A stretch of DNA of 64,000 nucleotides from Caulobacteraceae bacterium (GTDB taxonomy: Bacteria > Pseudomonadota > Alphaproteobacteria > Caulobacterales > Caulobacteraceae). The notes beneath the pieces are model-generated. The model was not told the DNA's origin, did not search any database, and was given only the letters and a program-made list of their open reading frames with translations. Position 1 is the stretch's first letter. Every line of letters starts with the position of its first letter. The position numbers were made by a program, and so were the translations under genes. Positions 26,306-35,058 of this stretch are shown here, one piece after another. Location: assembly GCA_019247715.1 (NCBI GenBank), contig JAFBAO010000088.1, positions 1 to 64,000 on the forward strand. Direction: 5' to 3'.

Positions 26306-28741
26306 CTACTCGGGCTTGGCGGCCGAGAGCGCCTTGGGACGCTCGGCGATGGTCAGCTGGCTGATCACCCCCGGATCGTCGTGGAGCTTCAGGTAGAGCC
26401 GCCCGTCCTGCGGACGCGGCGCGCGTAGGGTCTCGCCGGGATAGCCCTCCGGCACCTGCACCGGATGGTCGAAGGCGGGGTTGTCGGCGATCGCGTCGAT
26501 CAGGAAGAGCCGCACGCCCAGAAGCTCGCAGCCGCCGCCCTGGGCGCATTTCAGCCCGCGGATGGCCGGCAGGCGCACCAGGGTGGCGAGCGGCAGCCAG
26601 TCGCCTGGGTTGCCGTCCTGGACCAGCCGGAACCTGAGGCGCCCGTACGCCGAGGTCCCGAGCGCCTTGGCCGGATCGAGGCTGGCCACGGCGACCTTGG
26701 GATCCTCGATGATGAGGCCGTTCCCCGACGCCAGGCTGGCGGAGGCGCCGCCGTCGAGCGTCGCCACCTCGATGGTCTCATGACCGCTGAAGGTGGTCGG
26801 CGCCGTCGCGCGGACGGAGAAGGTGAGTTGCCCCCCTTCCGCCAGCTCGTCCGGTCCTCCCAGCCGGATCGCGCCCGCGGCCTTCGCGACCGGCGCCTGG
26901 GTGCTCTTGCCGATGAGGGCGATGTGCGGCCTCGGCGGCGCCACCACCACCTTTAGCCGCGCGGTGCGGCCGTCCTTCAAGAGGATCTTCGCCTGTTCGA
27001 CCGCCCCCGGCGCGAGCCTCGCGAGCCCGGCCGGCTCGCCCGCCGCCAACTGCAGGGTGTCTTCGCCGCCAGACGAGGCCAGGGGGCCCGGCTTGAACTC
27101 CGTTCCCGCCAGAACGAGGCTCGCCACCTGATCGAGACGGCTCCCTTTCAGCTCCCCGCCCGCGTCGCCCGCGTGGAAAGCGAAGCTGGAGAGGTGGCCG
27201 GCTTGAGAAAAGGCCTGGAGGGCGATGGATTCCGGCGCTCCCGCGCCGTAGCGCTTGACCAGCAGCGTCAGCGGCCCGGGCGGCGCGCCGGCGAGGGGGA
27301 CGCTGACGTTGAGCTGGCCGCCCGGCTCGGCCTTCCAGTCGAGGCTCTGGGCGTCGCCGGACGCCTGGCGAAGCTGGACGCTCTCCACGCAGGCGCCGGC
27401 CGAACCCTCGAGAAGGACCTGGTCGTCGCGCCCCGCCACCACGGCCCCCGGATCGTCGCCCGCCAGACGCCAGGGGGCGCGGCCGTTCTCCAGGCGGAAG
27501 CTCGGCCCTTCGAAGGGCGCAAAGCCCCACATGCCGGCCAGCCGACCTTCGACGACGCCGCCCAGCCGCGCCGGATCGAGCCCGGTCTGATCGACCACGA
27601 AGCCGCCCTGCTCGGCGTCGGCCCGGGCGGGCAGATCCACGCGCTTGCCGGCCTGGTCGGTGAGCCGAAGCACCATGTCGTGGGCGAAGCGGGTCGAGTA
27701 GGCGAGGGGCGCGCCCTCGACGGGCAGGACAAGGCCGGGGCGCTGGACGCAGTAGGCGGCGCTCGGATCCACGGGACGCAGCGGCGGGGCCTGCGCCGCT
27801 TCGACGGCCGGCAGCGCGCTCACCAGCACCGACAACGGGTTGTGGAACGAGGGCGGGGTGTTCAGCACCAGCGCCACGCGCTCGTCCCTGAGCTGCGCCA
27901 GGGCCGGGATGTACTGGTACTGCGCCGTATGGAGCGAATCCAGGATGCGGGCGATGTCCATCGCCGCGCCGATGTAGGGGCTGTAGTAGCCGAAGCCCGC
28001 CTGGGCGGTGGCGCTGAGCTCGGAGGCCAGCTGGGCAGGGTTGCCACTGGTGAGCGCCTCGACGATCGAGGTGCTGTGCCCGTCGTTGAGCACCAGCGCT
28101 TCGCGCCCCTCCATCAGGCAGGCGGCCTGCAGCTCGGGAAGCTTGTCGAAACAGTCGGTGTTGAGTTTGATCGTCAGGCTGCGGGCCAGCAGCGGCGAGA
28201 CGGTCTTCAGGCGTTCCGGGTCGGCCGGATCCTGCCTGCGCAGGGCGGCGAGGAAGGCGTCGAGGCGCGAGCGGTCGAGGCTCGCCTGGACGAGGTCCTG
28301 GGAGGCGCGCACAAAGGCGCCGGGCCGCCCGCGCACGGCGTCCACGAGGGTGCGGAAATCCCCGCCGGTCTGGGGCGCCAGGAACACCACCGCCTGCTGC
28401 GCGCCTTCGGGCACCGTGACCTTCAGCCCATCGCGGGCCTTCGGATTCCAGGTGTCCGACCGGTAGAACCAGGTCTTCGGCGGCGGATTGGCGGCGCCGC
28501 GCAGGAAGGCCACCACCAGCAGGTAGCGGACCGACTGGGTGGCCGGAAGGTCCGCGCGGATTGAGAGCTGATCGCCGGCGGCCAGATTCGGGACCTCGGA
28601 GATCGGCAAGGTGACCTGAGCGTGCGTCACCGTCACCTCGAGGACGGGTCCCGCGAGATCGAACGGCGGGGTGTCCGCCAGGGCCGCTGCGGGCGCAGCG
28701 AGGGCGAGCGCAAGCGCCCAGGGAAGGAAGCGGAAGGCCAT
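26306..28741 (-). CDS. Large exported protein of unknown function
   Basis: 811 residues. Signal peptide MAFRFLPWALALALAAPAAALAD. The mature protein has an N-terminal beta-rich part (VLEVTVTHAQVTLPISEVPNL), a helical middle (~130-290, FRTLVDAVRGRPGAFVRASQDLVQASLDRSRL) and a long beta-rich C-terminal half with Ig-like phrases (LLVKRYGAGAPESIALQAFSQAG, DTLQLAAGEPAGLARLAPG). Five or six cysteines are scattered, e.g. TDCFDKLPELQAACL and KCAQGGGCELL, compatible with periplasmic disulfides. I do not recognise the family. No downstream partner is obvious. A start eight codons earlier (28765) is also possible. Confidence 0.7.
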   Translation of the reverse strand: MAFRFLPWALALALAAPAAALADTPPFDLAGPVLEVTVTHAQVTLPISEVPNLAAGDQLSIRADLPATQSVRYLLVVAFLRGAANPPPKTWFYRSDTWNPKARDGLKVTVPEGAQQAVVFLAPQTGGDFRTLVDAVRGRPGAFVRASQDLVQASLDRSRLDAFLAALRRQDPADPERLKTVSPLLARSLTIKLNTDCFDKLPELQAACLMEGREALVLNDGHSTSIVEALTSGNPAQLASELSATAQAGFGYYSPYIGAAMDIARILDSLHTAQYQYIPALAQLRDERVALVLNTPPSFHNPLSVLVSALPAVEAAQAPPLRPVDPSAAYCVQRPGLVLPVEGAPLAYSTRFAHDMVLRLTDQAGKRVDLPARADAEQGGFVVDQTGLDPARLGGVVEGRLAGMWGFAPFEGPSFRLENGRAPWRLAGDDPGAVVAGRDDQVLLEGSAGACVESVQLRQASGDAQSLDWKAEPGGQLNVSVPLAGAPPGPLTLLVKRYGAGAPESIALQAFSQAGHLSSFAFHAGDAGGELKGSRLDQVASLVLAGTEFKPGPLASSGGEDTLQLAAGEPAGLARLAPGAVEQAKILLKDGRTARLKVVVAPPRPHIALIGKSTQAPVAKAAGAIRLGGPDELAEGGQLTFSVRATAPTTFSGHETIEVATLDGGASASLASGNGLIIEDPKVAVASLDPAKALGTSAYGRLRFRLVQDGNPGDWLPLATLVRLPAIRGLKCAQGGGCELLGVRLFLIDAIADNPAFDHPVQVPEGYPGETLRAPRPQDGRLYLKLHDDPGVISQLTIAERPKALSAAKPE

Positions 28742-29044
28742 ACGCGGTCCGGCGGAGTTCACCACAAGGCCCCGACCGTCGGCCGAGGGGCTGCAGACGC
28801 CCGGACGGTCGGCAAGCGGAACCGGGCGGTTTCTAAAGCTGCTTTATGGCGACAGAGCGCCTGCGGCCGAATGCCTCGGCGCGGACGGCGATTTTCCCTA
28901 AGCGAAGCCACGGCAACTCGGGCGAGACTTCGACGGAATCGGGGCGCCGGCTCGGCGAGGCCTCCGCCCCGGCGGCACGCCTGTTGGACGGGGGCAACCG
29001 GCGCTGCGGCAAGGTCCGCTATCGTCGGTGAAGGACGTCATACC
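28742..29044. promoter_or_regulatory. Divergent intergenic region with an inverted repeat
   Basis: About 300 bases without a convincing gene, between two divergent exported-protein genes. It contains the perfect 9-base inverted repeat CCGACCGTC (28772-28780) and GACGGTCGG (28804-28812) with a 23-base spacer, close to the start of the large exported protein. This could be an operator or a stem-loop in its leader. Otherwise nothing recognisable. Confidence 0.4.
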
Positions 29045-29386
29045 ATGGTAATTTTGCGAATCCTGGCCCTCGCAGGGGCCCTGGCGGCCTGCGGATCGGC
29101 GCTCGCCGAGCCCAGCGTCAACGAATATCGAGGGCAGACTGCGGGCGCCAAGAACGCCGGCGAAGTCTGGCTGGACGGGGCGGCCAACGGCTACGCCTGG
29201 GCCAACGCCCAACTGGCTTCGCAGGGTCGGGCGAAGCTCTATTGCCAACCCTCGCAGACGACGATCAGTCACGACGAGGCGATGCGGATCTACAGCGAGT
29301 ACGTCGAGCGCCACCCCGAGATGGGCGACAAGCCCATGGGGGCGGTGATGCTGTTCGCCCTGGAGGACAAGTTCCCCTGCGTGTGA
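29045..29386 (+). CDS. Exported Rap1a/Tai-like protein
   Basis: 113 residues from an ATG with AAGGA upstream. Signal peptide MVILRILALAGALAACGSALAE. The mature part (ANGYAWANAQLASQGRAKLYC, ISHDEAMRIYSEYVERHPE, MGAVMLFALEDKFPC) closely follows the pattern of the Rap1a/Tai immunity-protein fold: a helix with GYA, a central Cys, an EYVERHPE-like helix and a C-terminal FPC. The two cysteines probably pair. Rap1a proteins protect against type VI secretion amidases in Serratia, but many homologues are not next to effectors, and no effector is visible here. Confidence 0.7.
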   Translation: MVILRILALAGALAACGSALAEPSVNEYRGQTAGAKNAGEVWLDGAANGYAWANAQLASQGRAKLYCQPSQTTISHDEAMRIYSEYVERHPEMGDKPMGAVMLFALEDKFPCV

Positions 29387-29437
29387 GCAAGTTCGGACGC
29401 CGCCCGCCTTCTGCGGGCGCGTCCGCTCGTCATTCCG

Positions 29438-30016
29438 TTAGGCCATCACGATCACCACCACGCGGCGGTTCTGGGCCCGGCCCGCGCGGGTGTGGTTGTC
29501 GGCCACGGGGGCCTTGTCGCCGTAGGAAATGGTCGCCATCCGGTTCAGCGGTACGCCCTGCTGGTTCATGAACAGCCGCACCGCCTCGGCCCGTTCCTCA
29601 CCCAACCGCATGTTGGCCGATTCAGAGCCCCGGCTGTCGGTGTGGCCCTGGATCTCGACATAGACGTTCTTGTTGTCGCTCTTCAGCTTGCTCACGAAGT
29701 CCATCAGCCGCGACTGGGCCTCAGGCGACAGCTTGGAGCTGTCGGTGGGGAACTTCACCGAGTCGTCGGACAGCACCATCTGGTAGAGGAACTTGCCCTC
29801 GGCCAGCTTGCCCGCCGCCTCGGCCCGCTCGAGTGCTTCGCGCGTGCTCTGGTCCAGCTGGCCCAGGTGAGTCTGGTGATCGTTGACCTGACCCTGCAGG
29901 GTCGTGACCTGTCCCTGAACGGGCGCCACGTGTTGGTCCACGTACTTCTGCGTCGCCAAGCAGCCGCTCAGCGCAAATCCTGCAAGCACCACCACGCCGA
30001 TTGTCAGTTTCGCCAT
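29438..30016 (-). CDS. OmpA-family peptidoglycan-associated lipoprotein
   Basis: 192 residues from the ATG at 30016, with GGGAG just upstream. Lipoprotein signal with lipobox ALSGC (mature Cys at ~19). A coiled-coil-like stretch follows (QGQVTTLQGQVNDHQTHLGQLDQSTREALERAEAAGKL), then an OmpA C-terminal domain (SVKFPTDSSKLSPEAQSRL, VEIQGHTDSRGSESANMRLGEERAEAVRLFM). The Asp of GHTDSRG and the Arg of LGEERAE are the usual peptidoglycan-binding residues. It likely links the outer membrane to the cell wall. Confidence 0.88.
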   Translation of the reverse strand: MAKLTIGVVVLAGFALSGCLATQKYVDQHVAPVQGQVTTLQGQVNDHQTHLGQLDQSTREALERAEAAGKLAEGKFLYQMVLSDDSVKFPTDSSKLSPEAQSRLMDFVSKLKSDNKNVYVEIQGHTDSRGSESANMRLGEERAEAVRLFMNQQGVPLNRMATISYGDKAPVADNHTRAGRAQNRRVVVIVMA

Positions 30017-30149
30017 TTGCTCCCATTCCTTCTTAGCGCCGGGTCGGCGACAAGCGCTGACCGGGCGTCCGGGAAAACGCGGCCCGCTGGAACGCGGGTT
30101 GCGCGCCGCACGCCGAAGCCGTCGCCGTAGCTTCACATGAGCCCGTCCG

Positions 30150-30180
30150 CAATGGCTCGAACGCAAAAGCGTCGCCATTG
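30150..30180. repeat. Strong stem-loop between the hydroxylase operon and the OmpA lipoprotein gene
   Basis: CAATGGC (30150-30156) pairs with GCCATTG (30174-30180), and inside it ACGC pairs with GCGT around an AAAA loop, with a small asymmetric bulge between the two stems. It lies 3' of the molybdenum hydroxylase operon and 5' of the OmpA gene on the minus strand. There is no T-run on that strand, so it is either a factor-assisted terminator or an mRNA end/leader structure. Confidence 0.5.
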
Positions 30181-30237
30181 TTTCAGCTCCGTCGCGATTT
30201 CCCTCTTCAGAGCGAAACCTCGGCGCGCAGGCGGAGG

Positions 30238-32427
30238 TCAGGCGCGCAGCAGCCCGGGATCGACCGGCAACTGACGGATACGCACGCCCGTGGCGGCGAA
30301 GATCGCCCCGCCGAGCGCGGGGGCGGCGGGCGGCAGGGCCGGCTCGCCAAGACCGGTGGGCGGATAGTCGGTGCTCAGGAACTTCACCTCCACCTGGGGC
30401 GCGTCCGCCATCCGCAGCAACGGGTAGGTGTTGAAGTTCGCTTGCTTCACCGCCCCGCCCTCGATCGTGATCGCCTGGAAGAGCGCCGCCGAGAGACCGT
30501 CGATCACCGCGCCCTGGACCTGGTTCAGCGCCCCGGAGGGGTTGACGATCAGGGACCCCACATCTGCGGCCACCCACACCTTCTCCGGGCGCACCCGCCC
30601 GCTCGGCTCGACCCGGGCGCGCACCACCTCGGCGAAGTAGCCCTGGTGGGAATAGTGGAAGGCGACGCCCATGCCGGTCCTGGGCGGCAGGCTGGTCTTT
30701 CCCCAAGCGGACATCCCCGCGACCGTCTTCAGGACGCCGCGGGCCCGTTCGGCGTTGTAGGCCTCGCGCCCCTCGCCCACGATCTTCGCATCGCCCAGCA
30801 GCGCCAGGCGAAAGGCCACCGGGTCCTGGCCGGCGGCATGCGCCAGCTCATCGATGAACGATTGGATGACGAAGGCGTGGGCGTTCGCGCCCGGCGCGCG
30901 CCAGTAGCCCACCGGAACGCCAAGGTCCATCAGCGAGGAATCCAGACGGCAGTTGGCGACGAAGCCGGCCGGGAACTCGGCCGGGGCGATGGCGCCGGCG
31001 ATCACCGGCTTGCCGCCTGCCCCGTAGCCCACGTGATGGTCCTGCCAGGCGACGAGCTTGCCGGCCGCATCGAGGCCGCCCTTCAGGTAGTGGAAGCCGC
31101 CGACCCGGTAGAAGTCGTGGCGGAAGTCGTCCTCTCGGCTCCAGAGCAGCATCACCGGGGCCTTGGCCTCGCGGGCGATCCAGGCGGCCTCCACAGCATA
31201 GTCGACCATGCCCCGCCGCCCGAAGCCGCCGCCGGCGCGGATCATGTGGACAATCACCTGCTCCGGGGCGAGCCCCAGCGTCTTGGCGATCAGCTGCCGG
31301 CAACCCTCGGGGGCCTGGGTGGGGGCCCAAACCTCCATCCGCCCGTCCTTGTACTCGGCGGTGCAGTTCATCGGCTCCATGGGCGCGTGGGCCAGGAACG
31401 GGTAAGCGTAGGCCGCCTCCACGGTCTTGGCCGCGCCCTGCATCGCCGAGGCGGCATCGCCATCGTTGCGTAGGGTCTTCTGCGGCGGTCCGCCCGCCAG
31501 CTCGGCGGCGCGCGCCGCAAAGCCGGCGCTGCCCTGGGCCGAGGTCGGATGGGAGGCCCACTGGATGTTCAGCGCCTCGCGCCCCTGGCGGGCAGCCCAC
31601 CAGCTGGTCGCCACCACCGCGACCCCGGGCAGCAGGCCGGTAAGCTCCTCGCCGCCGTCCACCACGAACGCCGCCCGCACGCCCTTGACCGCCCGGGCGG
31701 CCGCGAGGTCGGCCTTCGCGACCTTGGCGCCGAAGACGGGGGCCTTGGCGAAGGTGGCGAACAGCATCCCTGGGCGCCGGATGTCGATGCCGAAGAGAGG
31801 CTGACCGGTGACGATCTTGGGGGTGTCGTACTGGGCCTTGGGCTTGCCGACGATCCGGTAGTCCTTCGGGTCCTTCAGCGGAACAGAGGCCGGGTCCGGC
31901 GGGGTCGTAGAGGCGCACTGGGCGGCGAGGGGGCCATAGGCGAGGGTGCGGCCGGAAGCGGCGTGGACCACCTCGCCGGGGGTGGTCGAGCACTCCCCCG
32001 CTGGGCAGTTCCAGGTTCGCGCGGCGGCCTCGATCAGCATGGCGCGGGCCACGGCGCCCACCCGCCGCATCTCCTGCCAGTTCATCGGGATGGCGGTGCT
32101 GCCGCCCGCGAACTGGCGACCGAACACCGCAGGATCGTTGGCCGCCTGTTCGACCCGAACGTTTTCCCAGGCGACGTCCAGCTCCTCGGCGATCAGCATC
32201 GGCAGGGAGGTGCGCACCCCCTGGCCGATCTCCGGATTCTTGGCGAAGATCGTGACCACCCCGTCGGGGGCGATCTTGACGTAGGCGTTGAGTCCCGTCG
32301 CCGTGGCCGGCGACAGCGCGTCGGCCACCGCCTTGGGTGCGAGGCTGCAGGCAAGCACCAGCCCGGCCGCCGAAGCCGAGGCCCGGATGAAGTCGCGCCG
32401 CGAGGCGCCCACCGGCTGGATCGTCAT
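30238..32427 (-). CDS. Tat-exported molybdopterin hydroxylase, large subunit (IorB/xanthine dehydrogenase family)
   Basis: 729 residues from the ATG at 32427. Twin-arginine signal SRRDFIRASASAAGLVLACSL. Molybdenum-cofactor subunit features include EIGQGVRTSLPMLIAEEL, GGGFGRRGMVDYAVEAAWIA and YWRAPGANAHAFVIQSFIDEL; the layout matches single-gene large subunits of isoquinoline 1-oxidoreductase-like enzymes. It should oxidise an N-heterocycle or aldehyde in the periplasm, passing electrons through the 2Fe-2S subunit encoded just upstream. No FAD subunit or cytochrome partner is present here. The substrate is unknown. Confidence 0.9.
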   Translation of the reverse strand: MTIQPVGASRRDFIRASASAAGLVLACSLAPKAVADALSPATATGLNAYVKIAPDGVVTIFAKNPEIGQGVRTSLPMLIAEELDVAWENVRVEQAANDPAVFGRQFAGGSTAIPMNWQEMRRVGAVARAMLIEAAARTWNCPAGECSTTPGEVVHAASGRTLAYGPLAAQCASTTPPDPASVPLKDPKDYRIVGKPKAQYDTPKIVTGQPLFGIDIRRPGMLFATFAKAPVFGAKVAKADLAAARAVKGVRAAFVVDGGEELTGLLPGVAVVATSWWAARQGREALNIQWASHPTSAQGSAGFAARAAELAGGPPQKTLRNDGDAASAMQGAAKTVEAAYAYPFLAHAPMEPMNCTAEYKDGRMEVWAPTQAPEGCRQLIAKTLGLAPEQVIVHMIRAGGGFGRRGMVDYAVEAAWIAREAKAPVMLLWSREDDFRHDFYRVGGFHYLKGGLDAAGKLVAWQDHHVGYGAGGKPVIAGAIAPAEFPAGFVANCRLDSSLMDLGVPVGYWRAPGANAHAFVIQSFIDELAHAAGQDPVAFRLALLGDAKIVGEGREAYNAERARGVLKTVAGMSAWGKTSLPPRTGMGVAFHYSHQGYFAEVVRARVEPSGRVRPEKVWVAADVGSLIVNPSGALNQVQGAVIDGLSAALFQAITIEGGAVKQANFNTYPLLRMADAPQVEVKFLSTDYPPTGLGEPALPPAAPALGGAIFAATGVRIRQLPVDPGLLRA

Positions 32428-32431
32428 GGCC

Positions 32432-32899
32432 TCAGGCCTCCACCGGCTGGCCCGACGCCCGCTTGATGGCGGCGCGGATGCGGTTGTAGGTCGCACAGCG
32501 GCAGAGGTTGCCGTTCATCGCCGCCTCGATGTCCGCGTCGGTGGGTTTCGGGGTCTTCTGTAGCAGGGCGGCGGCCGACATGATCTGGCCCGCCTGGCAG
32601 TAGCCGCACTGGGCGACGTCAAGCTCGGCCCAGGCCGCCTGCAGCGCCTTGCCCGCGGGCGAGGCGCCGATTCCCTCGATGGTGGTGATCTTGGCCGCGC
32701 CCACGGCCGAGACGGGCGTGACGCAAGCGCGCGCCGGATGGCCGTCCAGATGCACCGTGCAGGCCCCGCACTGGGCGATCCCGCAGCCGAACTTGGGCCC
32801 GAGCACGCCCAACTCGTCGCGCAGGACCCAGAGCAGCGGCATCTTCGGATCGACGTCGGCGCTGAGCGCCTTACCGTTGACGCTCAGCTTGAAAGCCAT
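32432..32899 (-). CDS. (2Fe-2S) subunit of molybdenum hydroxylase
   Basis: 155 residues from an ATG with GGAGGAT upstream. It carries the plant-type ferredoxin cluster motif ([16 protein letters not shown]) and the helical second cluster motif ([10 protein letters not shown] then [15 protein letters not shown]). It ends four bases before the large subunit start, so the two are co-translated. It has no signal peptide, which is usual: the folded small subunit is carried out with the Tat-bearing large subunit. Confidence 0.93.
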   Translation of the reverse strand: MAFKLSVNGKALSADVDPKMPLLWVLRDELGVLGPKFGCGIAQCGACTVHLDGHPARACVTPVSAVGAAKITTIEGIGASPAGKALQAAWAELDVAQCGYCQAGQIMSAAALLQKTPKPTDADIEAAMNGNLCRCATYNRIRAAIKRASGQPVEA

Positions 32900-33078
32900 C
32901 CGGGATCCTCCACGCAAAGCCGCGGCATTCTAGCCCGCACGGCGGGATCGGTAAGCCCTTCCTGGCCGGCGTTCAAAGAAATGCGCGCGGAACGCGAGAC
33001 GCTCTCGCCTGCGCCACGTCCTCTAGTCCAACGTCAGAGGCGATATCGGCTGAACCCGTGGAGGATCGGGCGACGGCC

Positions 33079-33396
33079 TCAGGAGTCTTCGCGGCTGAGG
33101 ATCACCGTCAGGAGCTGGGCTTTCTGAGGAAGGTCCTCGGCGAGCCGTGAGGCCAGCTCCCGGGCGCCGACCGGATAGGCCTCGCCGCCGGCGGCGATGT
33201 CAGCCGCCCGCTGGGCCATGGTCTCCAGGTCGCGGGCGAAGCCTTCGAGCTGTTCTTGGGCGAGGCGGTGGGCCTCGGACTGCAGACGTCGGATCCGCTG
33301 CGCGCCGCTCTCCATGCCCCGGCCAATGTCGACGACCTCACCGGCGCCCGGCGGATGGCCTGTCGGGTCGCGCGCTTCGGGATCGGATGGGGTCAT
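33079..33396 (-). CDS. Small helical protein of unknown function
   Basis: 105 residues from an ATG preceded by GGAGAT. The central part is a long amphipathic helix (RIRRLQSEAHRLAQEQLEGFARDLETMAQRAADIAAGGEAYPVGARELASRLAEDL), coiled-coil-like. The N-terminus is acidic and proline-rich. No family recognised. Confidence 0.6.
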   Translation of the reverse strand: MTPSDPEARDPTGHPPGAGEVVDIGRGMESGAQRIRRLQSEAHRLAQEQLEGFARDLETMAQRAADIAAGGEAYPVGARELASRLAEDLPQKAQLLTVILSREDS

Positions 33397-33573
33397 GGTC
33401 TCTATCTCCGCCAAACCTAAGGTTTGCGCCAACAATACGCCGAAGCTTCTGCAATCAAAGGCCGCGTCGCGCCGGCGGTCGATCTGCCGCGCGCACACCG
33501 TTCTCGTCACCCCGCGGGGCCTGGATGGAGTGGGGGAGACGGCCGGCCTGGGGCAGGGGGCGGCGGCCCCGCG

Positions 33574-33801
33574 TTAAAGCTCCGCCTGTTGAGCGAACGC
33601 CGGCGCCGTTGGGGCGATCCGACGGAACCAGAAGAGCAAGGCCTCGTCGTCGTCGCGGACCTGGACGCCGACGTGGAAGGGCGAGGCCTCGAGGCGTTCC
33701 TGGGCGATCCGGCGGGCCGCATTGGGGTCCCGGGCCGTCGCCGACTCGTAAGTAGGCATGGAAGAGCGCGCGTCTTGGATGACGAGGTTGAACGTCCGCA
33801 T
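33574..33801 (-). CDS. Small protein of unknown function
   Basis: 75 residues from an ATG preceded by GGGAGCGGGAC. The sequence MRTFNLVIQDARSSMPTYES, then AARRIAQERLEASPFHVGVQVRDDDEALLFWF, resembles short DUF-type proteins common in Caulobacterales that contain a helix and a beta hairpin. Function unknown. Confidence 0.65.
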   Translation of the reverse strand: MRTFNLVIQDARSSMPTYESATARDPNAARRIAQERLEASPFHVGVQVRDDDEALLFWFRRIAPTAPAFAQQAEL

Positions 33802-33948
33802 GTCCCGCTCCCTAATGGGTGCGACAAAATGCACATCTTGCGCGTTCTAGGCAAGCAATCTGCGAATCACAAAGTGGCGCCCAGCTCCGGCATGGTGAAT
33901 CCGAAGTTCGTTTGATTCCGGGACCTTGGCGCACCTCGGACCCGGACA

Positions 33949-34659
33949 TCAGGCTGGCTGCAGGACCCCCGCCTTGGGTGGAAGCGCGCCGAAGGTGCGG
34001 ACCCGCGCCCGGTAGTCGGCCGCCGCCGCGCCGAAGTCGTCCGCGTCGAACTCCGGCCACATACGGTCCGTGAACCAGAGCTCGGCGAAGGCGCATTCCC
34101 AGAGCAGGAAATCCGAAAGCCGCTTCTCGCCGCCGGTGCGGATCAAGAGGTCCACCGGACCGGCCTCCCCGATCAGCCGCTCGAGGCCGCCGAGGGTGGC
34201 CGCGCCTCCGAGCGCCCGGGCGGCCGCGACGATCGCTTCGCGCGAGGAATAGTCGATGGCGATCCTCAAGGAGAGCCGCCCGCCCCCGGCGCTCGCCGCC
34301 TCCACCGTTTCCACCTCCGCCGCCAGATCCGGCGGCAGGCGATCGCGCCGTCCCAGCATCGACAGGCGCACGCCGTTCTCGACCAGGCGCCGGGCGTCGG
34401 CGGCCAGGTAGGCGCGAAACAGCGACATCAGGGCCGCCACCTCGGGGTCGGGACGGCGCCAATTGGCCACGGAAAAGGCGAAAAGAGTCAGGGTGGTGAC
34501 GCCAAGTCCTGGAGCGGCCTCCACGCATCGCCGGACCGCCTCGGCGCCCGCCCGGTGGCCGTCGGCCCGCGACAGGCCCTGGCGCGTCCCCCAGCGGCCG
34601 TTACCATCCATGATGATGGCGACGTGAAAGGACTTCGGCGCGTCCGCTTCACTTTGCAA
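33949..34659 (-). CDS. uppS: Polyprenyl diphosphate synthase, UppS-like (cis-prenyltransferase)
   Basis: About 236 residues if started at the TTG at 34659, which has AAGGA nine bases upstream; an earlier TTG at 34677 adds six residues but has no ribosome site. Family motifs are [18 protein letters not shown] with the catalytic Asp, [47 protein letters not shown] and the terminal [19 protein letters not shown]. It should condense isopentenyl diphosphate into a long cis-polyprenyl diphosphate, the lipid carrier for cell-wall and glycan precursors. Alphaproteobacteria usually carry their essential uppS near cdsA/rseP/bamA, so this may be a second copy. It is in an operon with a winged-helix regulator, and a palindromic operator candidate overlaps its start. 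Confidence 0.88.
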   Translation of the reverse strand: MQSEADAPKSFHVAIIMDGNGRWGTRQGLSRADGHRAGAEAVRRCVEAAPGLGVTTLTLFAFSVANWRRPDPEVAALMSLFRAYLAADARRLVENGVRLSMLGRRDRLPPDLAAEVETVEAASAGGGRLSLRIAIDYSSREAIVAAARALGGAATLGGLERLIGEAGPVDLLIRTGGEKRLSDFLLWECAFAELWFTDRMWPEFDADDFGAAAADYRARVRTFGALPPKAGVLQPA

Positions 34660-34667
34660 TGTAAAGT
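34651..34667. promoter_or_regulatory. Operator-like palindrome at the start of uppS
   Basis: The 17-base site ACTTTGCAATGTAAAGT has 7-base half sites (ACTTTGC / GTAAAGT) with one imperfect pair. It matches the site at 35672-35688 in 14 of 17 positions, including all outer bases. It overlaps the proposed TTG start of uppS. A bound protein could block transcription into or translation of uppS. Confidence 0.55.
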
Positions 34668-34689
34668 TTCCTTGCAAAAAAAGGGGGGA

Positions 34690-35058
34690 TCAGGCGGGGG
34701 CCGCGCCGGGGACCGGCGTCTGGCCGGGCGCGGACTTCGCCGCTTCGGCGGCGTCCCGGACCACCTGGTCGAGCACGGCGAGGTAGCCCAGGAACCGCTC
34801 GCGGCCCCGGGGCGTGATCGCGCAGAGCGTCTGGGGCCGCTTCTTCTCGAAGCCCTTGGTCACCTCCACGAGCCCCGCCTCCTGGAGGACGGCGAGGTGG
34901 CGGCTGAGGTTGCCGTCGGTGAGCCCGCAGAGCCGACGAAGGTCGCCGAACACCAGCCCCTTGGGGTGGGCGGCCAGCGAGGTCAGCACGCCCAGGCGGG
35001 CGCGCTCGTGGATCACCCGGTCGAGGCCCTGGTAGGCGAAGCGGCCCGCATCACTCAT
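34690..35058 (-). CDS. Winged-helix transcriptional regulator (HTH_34/ArsR-like)
   Basis: 122 residues. Winged-helix core: FAYQGLDRVIHERARLGVLTSLAAHPKGLVFGDLRRLCGLTDGNLSRHLAVLQEAGLVEV, then a wing (TKGFEKKRPQTLCAITPRGRERF). This is the pattern of the small HTH_34 regulators. There is no ligand domain or metal-binding cysteine set. It overlaps the preceding membrane-protein gene by 8 bases and precedes uppS. It is the best candidate to bind the two matching palindromes in this operon, acting as an autoregulator. Confidence 0.85.
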   Translation of the reverse strand: MSDAGRFAYQGLDRVIHERARLGVLTSLAAHPKGLVFGDLRRLCGLTDGNLSRHLAVLQEAGLVEVTKGFEKKRPQTLCAITPRGRERFLGYLAVLDQVVRDAAEAAKSAPGQTPVPGAAPA

